This document shows positions 29,350 through 36,647 of a stretch of DNA of 64,000 bases, in pieces. The notes beneath the pieces were generated by a model. The model made no database searches and was not told the origin of the DNA. It saw only the letters and a list, made by a program, of their open reading frames with translations. Each line of letters starts with the position of its first letter. The first letter of the stretch is position 1. The translations under genes were made by a program, and so were the position numbers. The DNA is taken from contig NZ_MKGR01000004.1 in the NCBI RefSeq assembly GCF_001908095.1, positions 62,001 through 126,000 on the forward strand, in the 5' to 3' direction. The DNA comes from Xenorhabdus thuongxuanensis (GTDB lineage Bacteria > Pseudomonadota > Gammaproteobacteria > Enterobacterales > Enterobacteriaceae).

Positions 29350-29489
29350 GAAATGGTTTCCGTAACAATGATGTTAAGACGTGAAACCAACACTGAGGGG
29401 ACAGGCCGAATAATCTTTTTCTGCGTCTCACAGGCTGCTTCTCGCAACTTGACTAAACGACCTGATGGCGGCTCACGTCTGAGTGCCAT
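29346..29489 (-). CDS. Small coupled protein upstream of capsid
   Basis: 47 residues, MALRREPPSGRLVKLREAAC...TETIS, with its stop overlapping the capsid ATG by 4 nt. The overlap suggests translational coupling, and the basic composition suggests nucleic-acid contact. The ribosome site (AAGAA) is weak. No family recognised; it could be merely a leader peptide for the capsid gene. Confidence 0.45.
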   Translation of the reverse strand: MALRREPPSGRLVKLREAACETQKKIIRPVPSVLVSRLNIIVTETIS

Positions 29490-29521
29490 TTCTTACTATA
29501 TACATGAAAAATAGAATAAAA

Positions 29522-29542
29522 AGACCTCTAAACAAGAGGTCT
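29522..29542 (-). terminator. Terminator separating replication and head operons
   Basis: AGACCTC/GAGGTCT stem with a 7-nt loop, followed on the minus strand by TTTTTATTC. It stops transcripts coming from 29582-29767, so the capsid operon needs its own promoter within about 29490-29520 or an antiterminator. Confidence 0.7.
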
Positions 29543-29581
29543 AAACAGGCGGAAACATGAGGACGATATATTTACAAATCT

Positions 29582-29767
29582 TTACTCTTTAATGTTCCAC
29601 GGAGCATTTTCAACAATGGAAGCGATATACTCCAGATTAGAGTTCAACCTTCGTAATTCAAGCACTTTCAGTGCATCGATGGCTTTATCGGCGCTTACTG
29701 TTCCATTTTGAGTTAGTACTTGAATATCTCTTTTCAAATTATCCGTTTCTATTTTCGTTAATGACAT
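29582..29767 (-). CDS. Small hypothetical protein next to the origin
   Basis: 61 residues, MSLTKIETDNLKRDIQVL...NAPWNIKE, with a strong site GAGAGG before the ATG. Predicted mostly helical and acidic. It stands alone between the iteron region and a terminator, so it may be expressed in coordination with replication. Function unknown. Confidence 0.6.
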   Translation of the reverse strand: MSLTKIETDNLKRDIQVLTQNGTVSADKAIDALKVLELRRLNSNLEYIASIVENAPWNIKE

Positions 29768-29806
29768 GCTGGCCTCTCTACTTTTTGTATATATAGTGAA
29801 AAGTTA

Positions 29807-30178
29807 CCGACAACGCCGACAAACCGACAATTGAAAAAATTATGATTATTAATCAGTGATATATGATGTTAAATCGTTGTCGGTTAATTGTCGCTCAATT
29901 TTTTGATGCCTCTAAAATTACAAAATTACTTTTATATTTCATATGGATATAGTTTTATTCCTATTGTCGGTTTTCGACAATGCCACTTATAAACTCTCTC
30001 ATGCGTCTCTGAATCCTTTTGCCTGCCAAAAAAGAAAGTTTTTCTTCTGGCAGGTGCTTTGTTTTAAGTCCAACAATGAAAACGACAAACCGACAACGTA
30101 CCGACAAACATTTAACATTTTAGTATATTGATTTATAATATATTTATATAACCATTGTCGGTTTGTCGGTGTTGTCGG
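29807..30178. other. Putative island replication origin with CCGACAA iterons
   Basis: Three CCGACAA at 29807, 29816 and 29824 (spacing 9 and 8) and three TTGTCGG at 30155, 30163 and 30172 (spacing 8 and 9) form mirror-image arrays. More copies lie between: TTGTCGG 29877, TTGTCGC 29888, TTGTCGG/TCGACAA 29964-29980, ACGACAA 30082, CCGACAA 30090 and 30101. The interior is AT-rich with a strong hairpin CCTGCCA/TGGCAGG at 30022-30054. It lies immediately beyond the primase-helicase stop, like the P4 ori/crr layout. Confidence 0.75.
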
Positions 30179-30201
30179 TCAGTTTTACGCGTATAGAGAA
30201 T

Positions 30202-32913
30202 TTATTCTTCCATCTCATCAGCAGAATACATCAGCACATAATACTTACGGGGTGAGCCGTTGTGCTTCATGCCCTGTACCTTAAAACCGCCATTTGTGGC
30301 CTTTCTCAGCATCCCTGATTCAGCCAACACCCGCGCGAACATCTTCGTATCGAACGTTTCTGATACCTCATTCTCGAACACATCAGGGAATGTGTAGAAA
30401 TGGATAATACCGCCATTATTGGGGATATCGCTGGTATCTTTTCGGTAGCCAGCAAGGTTAGAAATAATGGCATGATCATAGGTGTACGGTTCTGGTGCGT
30501 ACCGGCTCAATCCGAAGCGGTCTAAAAATGCCTCGGCTTGTTCCCGTATCTGTTGGTGCTCCTTATTGGCAGTGCCGAATTCAGCTACCCACGCATTAAA
30601 GCAGTGCTGAATTGCGTCTCTGCTTTCCTGTTCTGTCCATCCGGTAAGGTGTGTCGCGGCGATTAGTGCCCCTTCCAGAATAGCGAACCGTTCAGCTACG
30701 CGGGGCAGTTGTGCCCCTGCGCCTTTGGGGATCAATCCATTCCAGCGGATTTTGGCTTCCTCAATGGTGTTTCTGGTCGCTTTTTGATGTTGGGTCAGAT
30801 ACTCACACCATGCCCGCCCAATAGCCCCGTGATTGTCAGCAATGGCTTTTTCAATTGCCTTAGCGTGTTCTCTGGCATCCTGATAACCATGTAAAACAGT
30901 CGGGCTACTGAATGGAATATTCAGCAACCGGACAAGCTGGCCTGCTTTCAGACGTTTGCCCTCACTTCTGACAAATGTATCAAGATCGACCTCGCCAGTG
31001 CTGATAGCAATCGTTTTAAACTGGAGAATGTCACGGTTTCCGCCATTTCTAGCACCCTGCAATTTCCCTTTACCGTTAAACAGGGCATAAGATGCATTAG
31101 CCACATCTTTAACCGATGAACCTTGTCCGACCTCATCAAGGGGTAACAGGTTGTTATTATGGGCGGCAGCTTCGTTAATCAGCCCTAATGTCGTTGCAAA
31201 CCACGTTAAGCGCATGGCGGAGGGTTCACCAAAGACACTACAGCCCACACTTTGTGCCGTGGTTTTCCCTGCGGTGCTCTGGTCGTAGAAGTGAACGCCA
31301 AAACCATCATCACGCAGCAAGCCGATAACAGGAGAGGCCAGCGCGGAAGCAATAGACAGCATCATAAAGGGATTACCTTTCGCCAGTTTTGCCACGGAGT
31401 CACGCCAGCTTTCCGGCGTTCCTGCTACGGTATACCCCCGTATTGATGACGTTCTGCCACAAAAGATAACGGATTTCTCTGGATTGCCGATCACTTCACC
31501 GGTTGGGAAGATGTAAGCCCCATGCTGCCAGCCTGTCGAGTGGGTAATATGCCAGTCAGTCTTTTTAGCACAACGTTGTAACCAATCCGATAGCGTGTGA
31601 CGTAAAAAAGGTTTAGTGGCAATATTCAGCCCCGCCGCTTTGAGCTGTCGCCAGCCTTCATTTGCACCAACATCACCTGTTTTCACTGCCTCAGTGTAAG
31701 TTGTCCCGTCCTCCTCCCACTGGATAATAAGATAAAATTCAATATCGTCACGACCACGTCCGATCACCTTCATGGAATCACTGAGCCATTGCTCATGGTT
31801 GATAATTTCCCCACTCTCTTTGTCCACCTTTGGCGTGACGTAATAAATTCCGTTTTTACGCTCATCAATAAAGGGCTTTAATGGATCACGCTCTTTCGCC
31901 CGGTGTTCGTCCAGATTAATGACTACTGATTTTGATACTGACATATTCGCTCCCACCTGATACAACCCCTTACTAAACGCCTGCTTTGCTGCCTCAATGC
32001 CGTGACGCTGGCGATAATCGTCCCAATCAGCCTTATGTTCTGTCGGCGGTAATGTGATCCACCCGTCAATAGCTTTCGCTGTTTTCTCGGCTGCTATCTT
32101 GCCGACGTTCTTCTTGGGTTTGCCTCTGTCGTCTAATTCGCCCAATTCATGCCAATCATTATCAGCCGCCAGAATGATTTTTGCTGTCGGCCACCGCTCT
32201 CTCACCAGTCCGGCAACCGCCGATAAATTGCCCTCATCCAGCGCAGCCAGCACCAAGCCCTCATGCAATTGACTGACGGTTAAGGCCGTTGCATAGCCCT
32301 CAGCAATAATGATCGTGTCCGGCGTTCCGGTGATGGGCGATAAGGGGATAAAACTCCCCTTTTTCTTCGAGCCGGGCACAAAGCGCTTTTCACCACTCGG
32401 CTTAATGACCTGAGCACCGGTGATTGTGCTGTCCAGTGCCTGAATGACCAGCACTAAAGAGCCATCTTTCAATAATCGCTGATCGGGGCATGGCAGCCCC
32501 TTTTTGGTCAGATAGTCGGATTGTCCGATAGTAGCCTGAGCCACCAGCTTGTTCACTTTCTCGGCTATCGGAGGAGCCTCCGATTTTGGAGCCTCCTTTC
32601 TGGCGGGCTTGGGTTCTGGTAAGGGAAGCAATAAAGCATCAGAAACCATCTTTGTTGCCTCAGTGATCGTTATCCCTTTGCTTCTTACCAGTAAATCAAA
32701 GCCATCGCCGTGATTCGGGTTATCACACTGGCGGCAATGCCAGTCACCGTTACCGTGGTCATCCATGAAGTGAAAGCGATCAGTACCGCCACAGATGGGG
32801 CAAGCGCCATGCTTACCCTTTGCCGGAACATCCACCCCACAGGCAGACAACAAACCTTGCCATTGCCCTTGCGCCGCTGCTTTCACCGACCGAATATCAA
32901 TATGGCTTACCAT
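30202..32913 (-). CDS. Fused primase-helicase replication protein (P4 alpha-like)
   Basis: 903 residues. Zinc finger CPICGGTDRFHF...CRQCDNPNHGDG (about 38-68); TOPRIM primase region IIIAEGYATALTV...IILAADND (about 200-255); then a DUF927-type ATPase with P-loop FYDQSTAGKTTAQS (about 545) and Walker B LLPLDEVGQ. Such proteins prime, unwind and bind the origin in satellites and PICIs. An in-frame ATG at 31944 with GGGAG close upstream could also yield the helicase half alone (see findings). It overlaps the upstream gene by 7 nt. The origin repeats lie just past its stop. Confidence 0.9.
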   Translation of the reverse strand: MVSHIDIRSVKAAAQGQWQGLLSACGVDVPAKGKHGACPICGGTDRFHFMDDHGNGDWHCRQCDNPNHGDGFDLLVRSKGITITEATKMVSDALLLPLPEPKPARKEAPKSEAPPIAEKVNKLVAQATIGQSDYLTKKGLPCPDQRLLKDGSLVLVIQALDSTITGAQVIKPSGEKRFVPGSKKKGSFIPLSPITGTPDTIIIAEGYATALTVSQLHEGLVLAALDEGNLSAVAGLVRERWPTAKIILAADNDWHELGELDDRGKPKKNVGKIAAEKTAKAIDGWITLPPTEHKADWDDYRQRHGIEAAKQAFSKGLYQVGANMSVSKSVVINLDEHRAKERDPLKPFIDERKNGIYYVTPKVDKESGEIINHEQWLSDSMKVIGRGRDDIEFYLIIQWEEDGTTYTEAVKTGDVGANEGWRQLKAAGLNIATKPFLRHTLSDWLQRCAKKTDWHITHSTGWQHGAYIFPTGEVIGNPEKSVIFCGRTSSIRGYTVAGTPESWRDSVAKLAKGNPFMMLSIASALASPVIGLLRDDGFGVHFYDQSTAGKTTAQSVGCSVFGEPSAMRLTWFATTLGLINEAAAHNNNLLPLDEVGQGSSVKDVANASYALFNGKGKLQGARNGGNRDILQFKTIAISTGEVDLDTFVRSEGKRLKAGQLVRLLNIPFSSPTVLHGYQDAREHAKAIEKAIADNHGAIGRAWCEYLTQHQKATRNTIEEAKIRWNGLIPKGAGAQLPRVAERFAILEGALIAATHLTGWTEQESRDAIQHCFNAWVAEFGTANKEHQQIREQAEAFLDRFGLSRYAPEPYTYDHAIISNLAGYRKDTSDIPNNGGIIHFYTFPDVFENEVSETFDTKMFARVLAESGMLRKATNGGFKVQGMKHNGSPRKYYVLMYSADEMEE

Positions 32914-33212
32914 TTTGGGAATCCCTCGCGGTGATGGATTTCAAACTGGGCGTTTTGTTCCGTGTCGTTCAGCGCTTCGGCAATTCGGGGTAGGTACATC
33001 AGGGCTTCACCGATACGGCGTAAATCCTCCCTTGCCTGACGATTGTCATAGTTTTCGTTATCGGCTGACCAGAAAGCCATTTCCCCCATTGCAGACATTG
33101 CCGCCATCACGCTACTCAATGCCCCTTCGGAGTTTTTGCGCAGATCTTTGAGTTCTTCGGTGCTCAGATCATTAAAGCTGGTGCGTACCAAGTGGTTATA
33201 GATATCAGACAT
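32907..33212 (-). CDS. Hypothetical island protein (101 residues)
   Basis: MSDIYNHLVRTSFNDLSTEELKDLRKNSEGALSS..., a soluble helical protein with an LSTEELKDL segment and a C-terminal IHHREGFPKW. It starts 2 nt before the stop of the DUF4222 gene and overlaps the primase gene at its end, so it belongs to the leftward early operon. Function unknown. Confidence 0.65.
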   Translation of the reverse strand: MSDIYNHLVRTSFNDLSTEELKDLRKNSEGALSSVMAAMSAMGEMAFWSADNENYDNRQAREDLRRIGEALMYLPRIAEALNDTEQNAQFEIHHREGFPKW

Positions 33213-33214
33213 GA

Positions 33215-33385
33215 TCAGGCTCTCCCTGCGTAGGTGTATTCTTTAGTGAATCGGCTTAATGGCATGATGCACGGGGTGTGATAACCATCACGGACAAAGG
33301 TCACACGGTTAAAGGCCACTAATAGCACCTGTACGGCTTCCCCGTTCTTGTGGGTGTAATAGTCATGAGGTTCGGGGTTACGCAT
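33215..33385 (-). CDS. DUF4222-like small protein
   Basis: 56 residues, MRNPEPHDYYTHKNGEAVQV then LLVAFNRVTFVRDGYHTPCIMPLSRF, which resembles the DUF4222 family of lambdoid phages and satellites: a short beta-barrel-like protein of unknown role. It overlaps the Icd-like gene by 8 nt and is immediately followed by the 101-residue gene. Identification rests on pattern memory. Confidence 0.65.
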   Translation of the reverse strand: MRNPEPHDYYTHKNGEAVQVLLVAFNRVTFVRDGYHTPCIMPLSRFTKEYTYAGRA

Positions 33386-33626
33386 GGTTCACTCCCTGAA
33401 CGGTAGACATATCGCTACAGTTGAAAGGGGTATCGATACCGATATCCCATGCTTGACGGGAAACGAATATCAGGGAAGAGATGCCAGCCAGTAGACGGGC
33501 TTCTCCTTCACTGTCCGCTAGTACAGTAATCAGGCGCACAGGGTGAATATCCACCAGCCGTTGAGTGCCAGATGCAATTAGGAATGTAAATTTAAGGCGA
33601 GTTTGGTTATGCTGTGGTGTATCCAT
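33378..33626 (-). CDS. Icd-like (host cell division inhibitor-like) protein
   Basis: The start is at the ATG at 33626 (MDTPQHNQTRLKFTFLI), preceded by AAAGGAG 9 nt away, the best ribosome site in the area; 82 residues. The section VRLITVLADSEGEARLLAGISSLIFVSRQA resembles the Icd-like/ash proteins of P4-type satellites. P4 Icd blocks host division when expressed; whether this one does is unknown. First gene of the leftward early operon, 103 nt downstream of a sigma70-like promoter. The frame stays open far upstream to 34424 (see findings). Confidence 0.65.
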   Translation of the reverse strand: MDTPQHNQTRLKFTFLIASGTQRLVDIHPVRLITVLADSEGEARLLAGISSLIFVSRQAWDIGIDTPFNCSDMSTVQGVNHA

Positions 33627-33728
33627 AGCGTAAGACTCCTTTACGTTTTTGGTTAGCCCTCGTCTGGTACTGTGAATACCATTCGGGGGCGTTCTTTTTT
33701 CTACTGTCACAAACTTAAGGTGTGCACC

Positions 33729-33758
33729 ACTATAGCCATGAAATGCGGTATGCGTCAA
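33729..33758 (-). promoter_or_regulatory. Promoter of the leftward early operon with operator-like repeat
   Basis: On the minus strand TTGACG (33758-33753), an 18-nt spacer and TATAGT (33734-33729). TGTGCACCAC at 33721-33730 overlaps the -10 box, and a near copy TGTGTACCAC at 33790-33799 lies in the divergent leader of the YlcI/YnfO-like gene, suggesting a shared operator. Confidence 0.55.
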
Positions 33759-33819
33759 CACTATTATTTTACTTTTTTTAATGTATACTGTGTACCACCA
33801 TTTAATAGTGAGGTCACAT

Positions 33820-34002
33820 ATGGCAACAGCAGACGTAAACAATAAATCACAAAAATTGGTAGCACGTGTTCCACACGAAGTTGTTGAGTTAATGGAAATG
33901 ACAAGAGAAGCAGGTGAAAGTACAGGTAAATATATTGTTGCCGCTATCAAAACAGAGGCCAAACGCCGCCAACGCAAAGCCAAAGCATCATCTGAGCAAT
34001 AA
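33820..34002 (+). CDS. YlcI/YnfO-family small protein (ribbon-helix-helix-like)
   Basis: The start is at the ATG at 33820 with GAGG 7 nt upstream; 60 residues. NNKSQKLVARVPHEVVELMEMTREAGESTGKYIVAAIKTEAKRRQRK matches the YlcI/YnfO family and looks like a beta strand plus two helices with a basic tail, as in Arc/MetJ-type DNA binders. It is the only rightward gene of the island and is divergent from the early operon, so it is a good candidate for the local repressor. The opposite strand is also open here. Confidence 0.75.
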   Translation: MATADVNNKSQKLVARVPHEVVELMEMTREAGESTGKYIVAAIKTEAKRRQRKAKASSEQ

Positions 34003-34424
34003 TTAACCAAACCTCTTAAAGAGGGTAGCCTAACTGCCTCTCTTAAAAGGGTGTAGATAACTAATTGATTTATCTCATGATGGAAAGAGCCATCATCCCA
34101 AAGGGTAGCATTCGCCGTGCTATCCTTTTCTTTTTGTGACTGACTAAATGACAGTCGCAAAGTTTGTGCTCCACTAAGTGAGGTGCTCAAATTACAAGCA
34201 GACTGCATATTTGCAGCTTGATTAAATATCAATGAGTTACTGAGTTGTCCGAAAATATTCGCATACCCATCAGCGAAATATTTCTTCGATTGGAACTGAG
34301 CGCAAAGTTTCGCTGAGTGACCAGCCAAAGTGAGGACTACGGTATTCTTCGAGGTCACTGAGTTAATGACCTCGGCAATAGGACTCCTTAACCTCAAGGA
34401 GTCACCAGACATAACGATCATCAT
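34003..34424 (-). other. Open region between BRO gene and YlcI/YnfO, possibly coding
   Basis: A minus-strand frame opens with ATG at 34424, overlapping the BRO stop (AATGATG), and runs MMIVMSGDSLRLRSPIAEVI... through this stretch and on in the same frame into the Icd-like gene. The coupled start hints at a real product; its end is unclear because the frame crosses the hairpin repeats and the antisense gene. Function unknown. Confidence 0.35.
34012..34052. repeat. Paired CCTCTTAAAGAGG hairpins, copy B
   Basis: CCTCTTAAAGAGG at 34012-34024 and the degenerate CCTCTCTTAAAAGG about 12 nt later. Directly after the YlcI/YnfO stop. Matches the pair at 22667-22726 at the other end of the island. Confidence 0.5.
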
Positions 34425-35014
34425 TCTGCCTCTTCCAAAAGGTCAGGCTGGTATGTTCTCCAAAGCTCCCTTCCTTCTTTGTTTAAGCTGGCTAGCTCTC
34501 CCTTGCATGATTGAAGATCGCGCCCACGCTGAGACGCAATTGCTTTGTATTCGTTCTGTCGTCGTGTGAAGTCGTTCAGCGCAGCAAATGGCACACCGTA
34601 GGAACCTGTTTTGCGAATGGACGGAATCACATCACGAAATACCCAATTAGCGAACCGATAGGCGAATGTTCCTTGCTTGGTGGCCTTGCGGCTACGGGTG
34701 ATTAGCTTATAAAACCCAGATTCAGAAATAACACCTCTATTAGGGTTTCCCTGAATACCGTAGGTTAAAGCTACGGTATCTTTTTCATCCAAATCGAGAG
34801 CTTTTAAAGCATCACGCGAGTTAACTATTCCCAGTGCGTCACAAACATCTTTTGCAATAAACCACGGTTCATTATTAATTTTAATTATCTGTACCTGTAT
34901 GCCTTCAAATTTAATAAATGAGATATCCGCTGGATCAACTTTTAAAATATCCTTTTTTTTGTTTTCAGCGTGAGCGAGTCCCTGACCATTTAAGGCCACA
35001 TTTTTAGATGTCAT
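34421..35014 (-). CDS. BRO-N family antirepressor-like protein
   Basis: 197 residues. The BRO-N domain (about 31-135) shows FEGIQVQIIKINNEPWFIAKDVCDALGI...DEKDTVAL...ISESGFYKLITRSRK...FANWVFRDVIPSIRKTGSYG. The C-terminal 60 residues are a charged helix. Phage proteins of this group bind DNA or repressors and act as antirepressors. It lies between the AlpA-like regulators and the early operon. Note that DinD at the other end of the island has a related N-terminal fold. Confidence 0.88.
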   Translation of the reverse strand: MTSKNVALNGQGLAHAENKKKDILKVDPADISFIKFEGIQVQIIKINNEPWFIAKDVCDALGIVNSRDALKALDLDEKDTVALTYGIQGNPNRGVISESGFYKLITRSRKATKQGTFAYRFANWVFRDVIPSIRKTGSYGVPFAALNDFTRRQNEYKAIASQRGRDLQSCKGELASLNKEGRELWRTYQPDLLEEAE

Positions 35015-35032
35015 CGTTTTACCCTGTCTTAA

Positions 35033-35308
35033 TTAATTTGATTTTCGGCTATAGGGGTTATTTACGTTCTCTACTGTTGGCGGGTTACGTACCCACCACA
35101 AAACATCACTTAATAACCATGCGCAGGAATTACGCCCAAAATGACAGCGAGGCGGAAATAAACCTAATCCCTCTAATTTATGGCAATAGCTACGAGAAAT
35201 ACCGGATATTCTTTCTCGTTCCCTTTCTCTTATTCGCCTTTCACTTTCGCCGTAAGCGGAAAGAATATATTTCCGCTGTTCGTCGGTGGGTAATATAAAT
35301 TTTGTCAT
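35033..35308 (-). CDS. AlpA-like excision/activator protein, copy 2
   Basis: 91 residues. A basic region ERRIRERERERISGISRSYCHKLEGLGLFPPRCHFGRNSCAWLLSDVLWWV follows the AlpA helix-turn-helix pattern (GISRSTxYRL...FPxxxxLGxxxxxWxxxDxxxW). AlpA-type proteins switch on satellite or PICI genes and assist excision. It lies 4 nt after another AlpA-type gene, forming a two-gene regulatory unit. Confidence 0.75.
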   Translation of the reverse strand: MTKFILPTDEQRKYILSAYGESERRIRERERERISGISRSYCHKLEGLGLFPPRCHFGRNSCAWLLSDVLWWVRNPPTVENVNNPYSRKSN

Positions 35309-35312
35309 TACA

Positions 35313-35519
35313 TCACCTCGCGTTCTTTTTACTATCCACCCAATTTCTTATTTCTTGTGCGTCGAAAACAGTAATTCGCGGGGTTAGTTTTATTGGCTTA
35401 GGAAAATCGGGATCTTTAGCTCTTCTCCAAACAGTAGCTTCGCTAACTGATAAAAATTGAGCAACATTTTTAATACGGACATTACCACTCTCAGGAAAGC
35501 TATTTGTTTGTTTTATCAT
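35313..35519 (-). CDS. AlpA-like regulator, copy 1
   Basis: 68 residues: VRIKNVAQFLSVSEATVWRRAKDPDFPKPIKLTPRITVFDAQEIRNWVDSK, a textbook AlpA/MerR-like winged helix-turn-helix. It is the typical master activator of Gram-negative PICIs. Upstream lies a 464-bp region with TTCCAG repeats, a plausible operator for it. Confidence 0.85.
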   Translation of the reverse strand: MIKQTNSFPESGNVRIKNVAQFLSVSEATVWRRAKDPDFPKPIKLTPRITVFDAQEIRNWVDSKKNAR

Positions 35520-35983
35520 GCTATTGCCTGTCTATGAATGAAAGTACATGCTCTTATAGTATGGGTAAATAACCAGCGTTTCCAGCGAGTCTGGAATCTT
35601 TTGAAAGATATGTATGTTCCAGTGATTTATTTAAATTCCAGTGAAAGATTTAATTTGTTGTGTTCTCCGTACAAATCAAATAATTAGGTTTATCTATTCA
35701 AGATATAAGTGATTGTTAATGATGGGTTATGACCATGCGTGAACACCCATGAACATCGATGAGCAACGATGGGTAATATATATCAATATTTGTCACGAGG
35801 AGGTCAGAGTGATGTCAGTACATGCCAAGTAACATCCATATGCTTCTAGGCACTTATAAGTCTCTAATCACAGGTTTTTTTAACAAAATGAGATTGCATG
35901 AATCTATGTGAAACGTCATGAAACGGAATGAAATAGAGTAAAATGGTGAGATAAAGAAGCCGCTAGCATTGCGGCTAAAAAGT
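35520..35983. promoter_or_regulatory. 464-bp regulatory region upstream of the AlpA genes
   Basis: No gene seen. TTCCAGTGA occurs twice, with an inverted CCAG/CTGG pair nearby (about 35580-35645). A block of GATGGGT/CCCATGAAC-type repeats lies at about 35722-35773, and CATGAAAC-type repeats at about 35897-35930. These look like binding sites for AlpA, integrase or a repressor; assignment is not possible from sequence alone. Confidence 0.45.
35958..35976 (-). terminator. Terminator after the 220-residue gene
   Basis: AGCCGC/GCGGCT with a 7-nt loop, followed on the minus strand by TCTTTAT; 8 nt past the stop at 35984. Confidence 0.6.
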
Positions 35984-36646
35984 CTATTTTATATAGTTAA
36001 TCAAATAGTCAATGCAGTTATTAGAGTCGCCTATTTTTTTATAAATGGTTGATCTTGATAATCCATTTAAGGGAATTCCTTTTTCGTCTGCTAGTTTGCA
36101 TAGGTCATTATGTATTGTTGAGATTTGAGGCTTTTCTACAGTTCCATATGAGTGACCTACCTTTTTAGCAAGGAGTTTCACTAGTAACCCAAGTAGTACC
36201 TCGGTGTTTGCTTTTTCGTCTTCTTTGCGGTGCATTCCTCTCTGATTTTTACTTAGTTCTACCCCCTTGGCTAATAACTCCTCTCCTCCCAATTTTGACA
36301 ATATTTCTTTTCCGTTATTTTTGTTAGCAATTGTGGCAACTGCTTTTAAACACCGATCTTTAATTGGTTGAGGAGTTAATTCTTCATCAACTAAGAGATA
36401 GGCTAAAGCAAACATATGATCTGCGTTATGTAACTGAGAATTTCCTCCACCAAATAATCCAGATGTTTTTATTATTTTTCCAATGTAAGGGTGATAAATA
36501 TCATAAGCCAATTTCTTATCTGAGGGGATTTCTTCTGTTCTTAAGTCTGGATTTAGTCCACATAATAATAAAGATAATTGCTTTGTATTTAAGGCTGGAG
36601 TTTTTGCCTCTCGTTCAAATATTCCTAATTTAATAAAGCTGACCAC
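35984..36646 (-). CDS. Unknown 220-residue protein coupled to the integrase gene
   Basis: Begins with GTG at 36646, 1 nt after the integrase stop, with AACGAGG inside the end of int as ribosome site, so it is expressed with int. The sequence (LGIFEREAKTPALNTKQLSLLLCGLNPDL...) contains a middle helical part and a C-terminal segment LSRSTIYKKIGDSNNCIDYLINYIK that looks like a helix-turn-helix. No family recognised. The position beside the integrase is where satellites often carry accessory or defence genes; a regulator of excision is equally possible. Confidence 0.65.
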   Translation of the reverse strand: MVSFIKLGIFEREAKTPALNTKQLSLLLCGLNPDLRTEEIPSDKKLAYDIYHPYIGKIIKTSGLFGGGNSQLHNADHMFALAYLLVDEELTPQPIKDRCLKAVATIANKNNGKEILSKLGGEELLAKGVELSKNQRGMHRKEDEKANTEVLLGLLVKLLAKKVGHSYGTVEKPQISTIHNDLCKLADEKGIPLNGLSRSTIYKKIGDSNNCIDYLINYIK

Positions 36647-36647
36647 G

